From: Sabellastarte sp. h YS-2021
Lineage: Eukaryota > Annelida > Polychaeta > Sabellida > Sabellidae
Length of the DNA stretch: 64,000 nucleotides
Assembly (NCBI GenBank): GCA_964017235.1
Contig: OZ024936.1
Coordinates: 31,952,040 to 32,016,039 of the forward strand
Reading direction: 5' to 3'
A model generated the notes under the pieces. That model made no database searches and had not been told where the DNA came from. It saw only the letters and a program-made list of their open reading frames with translations. The number at the start of each line of letters is the position of its first letter. Position 1 is the first letter of the stretch. Shown here piece after piece: positions 61,601 to 64,000 of this stretch. Position numbers and translations under genes: made by a program.

Positions 61601-63504
61601 TCTATTTCAGAAATACCTCCTATGAAAATAAAGCCACACTATTAAGAACAAAATTTACTTCAACCACAAACAGTGTATCATTTTACAAGTATATAACAAA
61701 CTGTAATAAGGTAAATTAAAATGTTTTGAACTTAAAAACATTGAATATTTAAATCAAATTTAAACCCAGCAGTAATTTATTTCAGTACTGCATTTTTGCA
61801 TTAGGCTTTTTTTCTCATTTTACTTGAGTAAATTTTGAGCCACTAAAAACACTCCTTTTGATATAGTATGCTGGTTTAGAATTTAACAGTGAGTTTGTTT
61901 GAAAGGTAGCTGAACCTTTGATTAAGTTCACAGAAGATTATTGTAAAGTGAGATTGTTAAGAAAATGCAAAGAATTAAAAAATACCCAACTTCATTAATT
62001 AAATTGCTTTTTTTTGTATTTGTCAGGAGGTATTTTTTCAGGTTAGCACTTTACCATGAGGTGTTTTTCTATGAACTCTGAATGTCATTCTGAATTAAAA
62101 AACACTTTGTAAATATACCCACTGAACTAATTAATATGAAAGAAGTTGTGAAAAACATTTCAATATTGAATGCATTGTGCTGAGGATGACTGTCAAATAC
62201 TAAGTACCCTTTTGTTCTTGGCAGACTATCCATTGAACTAAACCACAATCAATTGTTAGAAAATAATGTAATTTAACTCTCCATTGTGCAAAAATAATAG
62301 AGAGTTGAGAGAATGGAAGGGTCAGCCGTCTGGGTTTTATTGGTATTATAATTAACCCCAGTAGTTCATGATTATCAGTGGGGGCCACGGTGGCAGATTG
62401 GTAACACTCTCGCCTCCCACCTCTGAGGCCAGGGTTCGGTTCAAGGCTCTACCTCAAGTGGGAAAGCTGGTAGATGCTTGTCGTTGGTCGGCAGTTTTCA
62501 GTACAGAACCTTGACCAACTGTATGTACTGGTTTCCTCTGTCCTTCCAACTACCCATCTTGATGTGTCCTGTACAGTGTTGAAAGTGACGTAAAAACACA
62601 AATAAATAAATAAATCACGTTTATCAGTTTACAGAGCTAAATTTATGTTAAATGGTGTGTCAAAATTCCAACCATTCCAATCAAATATTAATTACAATCA
62701 ATTAATATATGATACACAGTGCCCTTGTATAAAATATTTTTAAACTTAGACCACACCTCTCCTAGCTGGGATCATGACATACCATAAAACAGGATCATCT
62801 ATCTTGATTTGTGGTTCAGTCTGCCTACTTTTGGGGGTAGGACACATTTTGTGCGATCAGTTGTGATTTACTTTTGGGCAGAATGCTTTCAAGGTGATAC
62901 ATAGGAAAACTTCCAGAATGACATACACAGAAACAAGACATACAGTATTGTCATTAATGTTTTTACCTACAATCATCAAATCTATCTTCCTCTATTTCCA
63001 CACGGAGAACCTTTGTGACTGTTTTTATGTAGATCACCAGTTCGACAGCAAAGATTCCACTAATATTTTCTTATTTTTTTGTGCCAACATGGTTTGGCCA
63101 CAATAAATCATACAGGACCCAATACCTTCTGGTATTTATGTAAAATACCTTCTCTGACATTGGCTACATTATAGAACTAATAGAAGTTAAGTAAAATGAA
63201 GATGTACATATACCTAACCAATATTATGGACAAAGATCTTAGTGTTGTTAATATATGTTATTTTAAGTGCAGCCTGTATTTTAACAGACATGATGCTGGC
63301 ATTTTATGTAGAAGGAACTGAAGCAACTCAGTCTGAGTTTATGGTTATTTGAATAAGATACTATGACAAATATGTGTTGAACTCACTCATGACACTGATG
63401 CCATTCCCATTTACTCGGGTCAGTAGGTGAGAAGAATGTCTTCTTTCCAAAATTCCAAATAATTGTTCCAAACACCAGCAAGACACGCTCATGTTCAAAC
63501 CAGT
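45600..63504 (-). CDS. Secreted lysyl oxidase with C-terminal cysteine-rich/EGF-like modules (copy 2), 5' part outside the window
   Basis: Exons on the minus strand: 63,504-63,387; 60,298-60,141; 49,237-49,143; 48,315-48,204; 47,040-46,903; 45,784-45,600. The first five equal the matching exons of copy 1 in length and phase. It carries FEHERVLLVFGTIIWNFG, WEWHQCHDHFHSM with the three copper-ligand His, [12 protein letters not shown] with the LTQ Lys, [19 protein letters not shown] with the LTQ Tyr, and ENNILSCDLEFGG closing the domain. EB-like (CQTDLNC, CLCKPGY) and EGF-like (CENGGSLTC, CKCVKGFSGKMC) modules follow. The exon holding the domain start (equivalent to 31,359-31,216 in copy 1) is not seen before 64,000. 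The last exon either runs to the stop at 45,600-45,602 or is spliced at an internal donor (gtaagtg, exon end 45,641). One intron is about 10.9 kb and filled with mobile elements. The predicted role is extracellular matrix crosslinking. Confidence 0.87.
45893..46050. repeat. Direct duplication, about 92-bp period
   Basis: The string ggaaattatcttaytgagtt and the following tggctttagttttacttatg occur at about 45,909 and 46,000; gcctgattygtattgg also recurs. It lies in the last intron of lysyl oxidase copy 2. Confidence 0.75.
46180..46203. repeat. Poly(C) run of 24
   Basis: An uninterrupted C tract. Its length in an assembly is uncertain. Confidence 0.9.
46265..46525. repeat. Degenerate minisatellite, about 25-30-bp unit
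   Basis: Variants of ctatctcataattacatgat recur about eight times. On the minus strand they encode a repeating CxYEIxLSCxYEI pattern, which is by-product translation and not a gene. Confidence 0.65.
47205..47400 (-). mobile_element. Degenerate SINE
   Basis: Reverse orientation: tttcagcgctttatataggt, catattttaacaggtagcag, gggacagaggaaaacaaagt, and tttcccacttcatgtgg. The head is eroded. Confidence 0.55.
48775..48860 (-). pseudogene. Short CR1-like LINE C-terminal scrap
   Basis: The minus strand reads YSFVVAAPTEWNKLNQYI, the same VAAPTEWN motif as at 59.2-59.4 kb. Confidence 0.4.
49246..50457. repeat. 1.2-kb trinucleotide microsatellite (GTA/GTG)n
   Basis: About 404 triplets, nearly all GTA or GTG on the plus strand, with rare ATT, GTT and CAG variants and one slip near 49,790. 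Longer blocks of GTA/GTG order also repeat (for example within 49,950-50,060 and 50,160-50,270), showing higher-order duplication. The long poly-Thr, poly-Val, poly-Ser and poly-Leu frames in it are artefacts. On the sense (minus) strand of lysyl oxidase copy 2 it is (ACT/ACC)n and ends 8 bases before an exon. Confidence 0.97.
52013..52158 (-). mobile_element. SINE (second subfamily), left part of an interrupted copy
   Basis: Reads tgttttacgtcgcattcagc, attgcgacgggtag, gcactgtaaaccaccag and ggaggcaagaactctaa. The remaining head (ctaaccgctacaccaccgagccc) lies at 53,673-53,695, so a 1.5-kb insertion splits it. Confidence 0.8.
52159..53673. mobile_element. Non-autonomous TIR element inserted in a SINE
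   Basis: The left end ggggacctaccgttaattt (52,164-52,183) and ctattacctat are mirrored by the right end ataggtaat and aaattaacggtaggtcccc (53,648-53,667). The interrupted SINE defines the borders; TAA is found on both sides (52,156-52,158 and 53,674-53,676). A diverged second pair of the same termini lies inside: ggggaccaactgttaattt near 52,387 and taacagttagtcccctcag near 53,417-53,436. No transposase is present. The TAA duplication fits PIF/Harbinger-type mobilisation, which is an inference. Confidence 0.8.
53000..53066 (-). repeat. tRNA-like (Pol III box) fragment inside the TIR element
   Basis: The minus strand has tggtggtacagcggtaacac (A box) and gtctgtggttcaaacccagg (B box), as in the SINE heads. 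Confidence 0.5.
55009..56220 (+). pseudogene. Harbinger accessory MADF/Myb-like DNA-binding protein, with two in-frame TGA
   Basis: Starts with a basic and acidic region (RKEKGGKRGRKKMDERE), then a MADF/SANT-like domain at about residues 78-145: VSIVEFVKQHPELYDKKHPR, LWAEISAELKLQPFDVRRWF and QTRYGKL. The same frame continues through TGA at 55,678-55,680 into HFEQMRTLISGFLQQKSDRQ, then TGA at 55,825-55,827, then a Gln-rich tail ending at 56,220. Family members are one protein across this span, so both TGAs are disabling mutations. In living elements this partner helps the nuclease enter the nucleus and bind transposon ends (family knowledge). Confidence 0.75.
56570..57190. repeat. Opposed minisatellite arrays between the two Harbinger genes
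   Basis: The right array (56,965-57,190) has about five 45-bp units of tttgtctgtttgt...ttggtacaagttatgtttgg. The left array (56,570-56,705) has the inverse type of unit (caaacccaatgacaaacata). The two could pair as a hairpin at the convergent 3' ends of the two transposon genes. Confidence 0.7.
57282..58484 (-). pseudogene. Harbinger (HARBI1-like) DDE transposase, one TGA and one frameshift
   Basis: The N terminus, RPRRRHNMWVRPWLLQREE (about 58,460-58,395), shifts frame at a six-G run (58,384-58,389) into GGYHNIVADLYATDIPGF. TGA at 58,218-58,220 follows VSVGEK. The same frame then reads LTIRYLATGESYTSLSCQFS, GRSTISKFLPEVCRAIQDEF, then GALDGKHVGLKKP (catalytic Asp), DVPYFILADDAFAL (second Asp) and GRRFVENAFGILVSRFRVM (catalytic Glu). 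It ends in an acidic Asp-rich tail at 57,282. All three catalytic residues survive, so decay is recent. A Pro run at the N terminus comes from a (GGT)n tract at about 58,459-58,485 and may be non-coding or intronic. Confidence 0.85.
59195..59410 (-). pseudogene. CR1-like LINE fragment, C-terminal end
   Basis: The minus strand reads LRSFIVAAPTEWNMLPQAIK and SGFRKQSKTHLF, the standard CR1-like ending. Confidence 0.65.
60868..60955. repeat. Palindromic MITE-like element
   Basis: Arms ccattatgtaatcttaatga and tcattaagtttacataatgg flank a GC centre, ggcccaacgggccgacggg. There is no coding capacity. Confidence 0.7.
62380..62620 (+). mobile_element. tRNA-derived SINE
   Basis: ggggccacggtggcagattg head, gggttcggttc B box, standard body, and gaaagtgacgtaaaaacaca plus (aaat)n end. 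A short duplication, ttatcagt, lies on both sides (62,372-62,379 and 62,621-62,628). Confidence 0.85.
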
Positions 63505-63670
63505 CTGTACAAAAATACAAAAGCAGATATAAATGTATGACTTTGAACATAGGCTAACAAGAAACTGAACTAAACTATTTGAAGTCAGCTTTCAAAATTA
63601 TTATCAAAGTGGAATGCAAGCCGCTCATCATGCCGTATTGTTATAAGTATAGGTTAATGCCCAAGTAAGT

Positions 63671-63755
63671 GTCCAATATTGCAAAATAATGGCCTGTTTA
63701 CGAGGTCCCGAAGGGACCGAGTCAACAGTCCATTATTTTCCAATATTGGACACTT
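63671..63755. repeat. Palindromic MITE-like element
   Basis: Arms aagtgtccaatattg, aaaataatgg and cattattttc, caatattggacactt surround a centre with the palindrome ggtcccgaagggacc. It ends 117 bp beyond the last exon seen of lysyl oxidase copy 2 (intron). Confidence 0.75.
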
Positions 63756-64000
63756 ACGAGGCTATTGACCTATTTAAATTACACCTCTTCTTTAATTTAT
63801 AATTTTTAAGATATTATTTAACATCATTACTTTTCATTTCAATATACCTGTTGTGTACTTTTTTTTTTATTTTTATGATCATTTTAGTTGAAATACATGT
63901 AAAAGGGTTTCTTTGGAATTGTGCTAAAAAGACTTCTACATATGGTCAAAATCACAAAGTGGCCAATAGTGAAAGATATTGACACTTTTAACAAAAGAAA

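Noticed and set aside
1-64000. CRISPR array, operons or prokaryotic signals
   Set aside because: Introns, SINEs and long non-coding stretches show a eukaryotic genome; repeated arrays here are satellites and mobile elements.

Overview
The window is eukaryotic nuclear DNA from an AT-rich, intron-containing animal genome. Intron-split genes with GT-AG junctions, tRNA-derived SINEs with (AAATA)n tails, DIRS-like and CR1-like retroelements and PIF/Harbinger transposons point to a marine invertebrate, most likely a mollusc. That assignment is inference from repeat style and gene content, not from a marker gene.

Three host genes can be supported. (1) 11,738-15,578 (+): a four-exon gene for a 340-residue protein with an N-terminal ubiquitin-like domain ending in LRLRGG, followed by a RING-between-RING (RBR) E3 ligase module. 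(2) 21,694-31,909 (-): a nine-exon gene (333 residues) for a secreted lysyl oxidase with two short C-terminal cysteine-rich modules. (3) 45,600-63,504 and beyond (-): a second, tandem lysyl oxidase gene whose 5' exons lie outside the window. Five internal exons of the two lysyl oxidase genes match in length exactly (118, 158, 95, 112, 138 nt) and in phase, so they are tandem duplicates. Both keep the copper-binding histidines and the Lys/Tyr pair that forms the LTQ cofactor. Between them lies a further copy of the small signal-peptide exon (36,356-36,386) and its donors, either an alternative 5' end or the remnant of a third copy.

The rest is mobile and repeated DNA, mostly decayed. Left part: a Harbinger transposase piece at the edge (1-534), a DIRS-like RT/RNase H/recombinase remnant (about 1,600-3,450), a 5S-derived SINE, and a Mutator-like SWIM/PHD transposase (7,972-9,744). 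Middle: a LINE with a nested SINE (16.3-18.3 kb), CR1-like fragments, a DIRS-type gag (39.9-42.9 kb), a Ty3/gypsy pol fragment (43.6-44.1 kb) and several foldback or MITE-like elements. Right part: a 1.2-kb (GTR)n microsatellite abutting a lysyl oxidase splice acceptor, a 1.5-kb TIR element inserted in a SINE, and a 4.7-kb PIF/Harbinger element with both of its genes, all inside one intron of the second lysyl oxidase gene.

The most unusual signals are the Ubl-RBR gene with an internal di-glycine, the microsatellite that replaces the 3' end of an intron, the array of TTCTGTCGACAGAA palindromes at 38.2-38.7 kb, and the duplicated signal-peptide exons of the lysyl oxidase locus.
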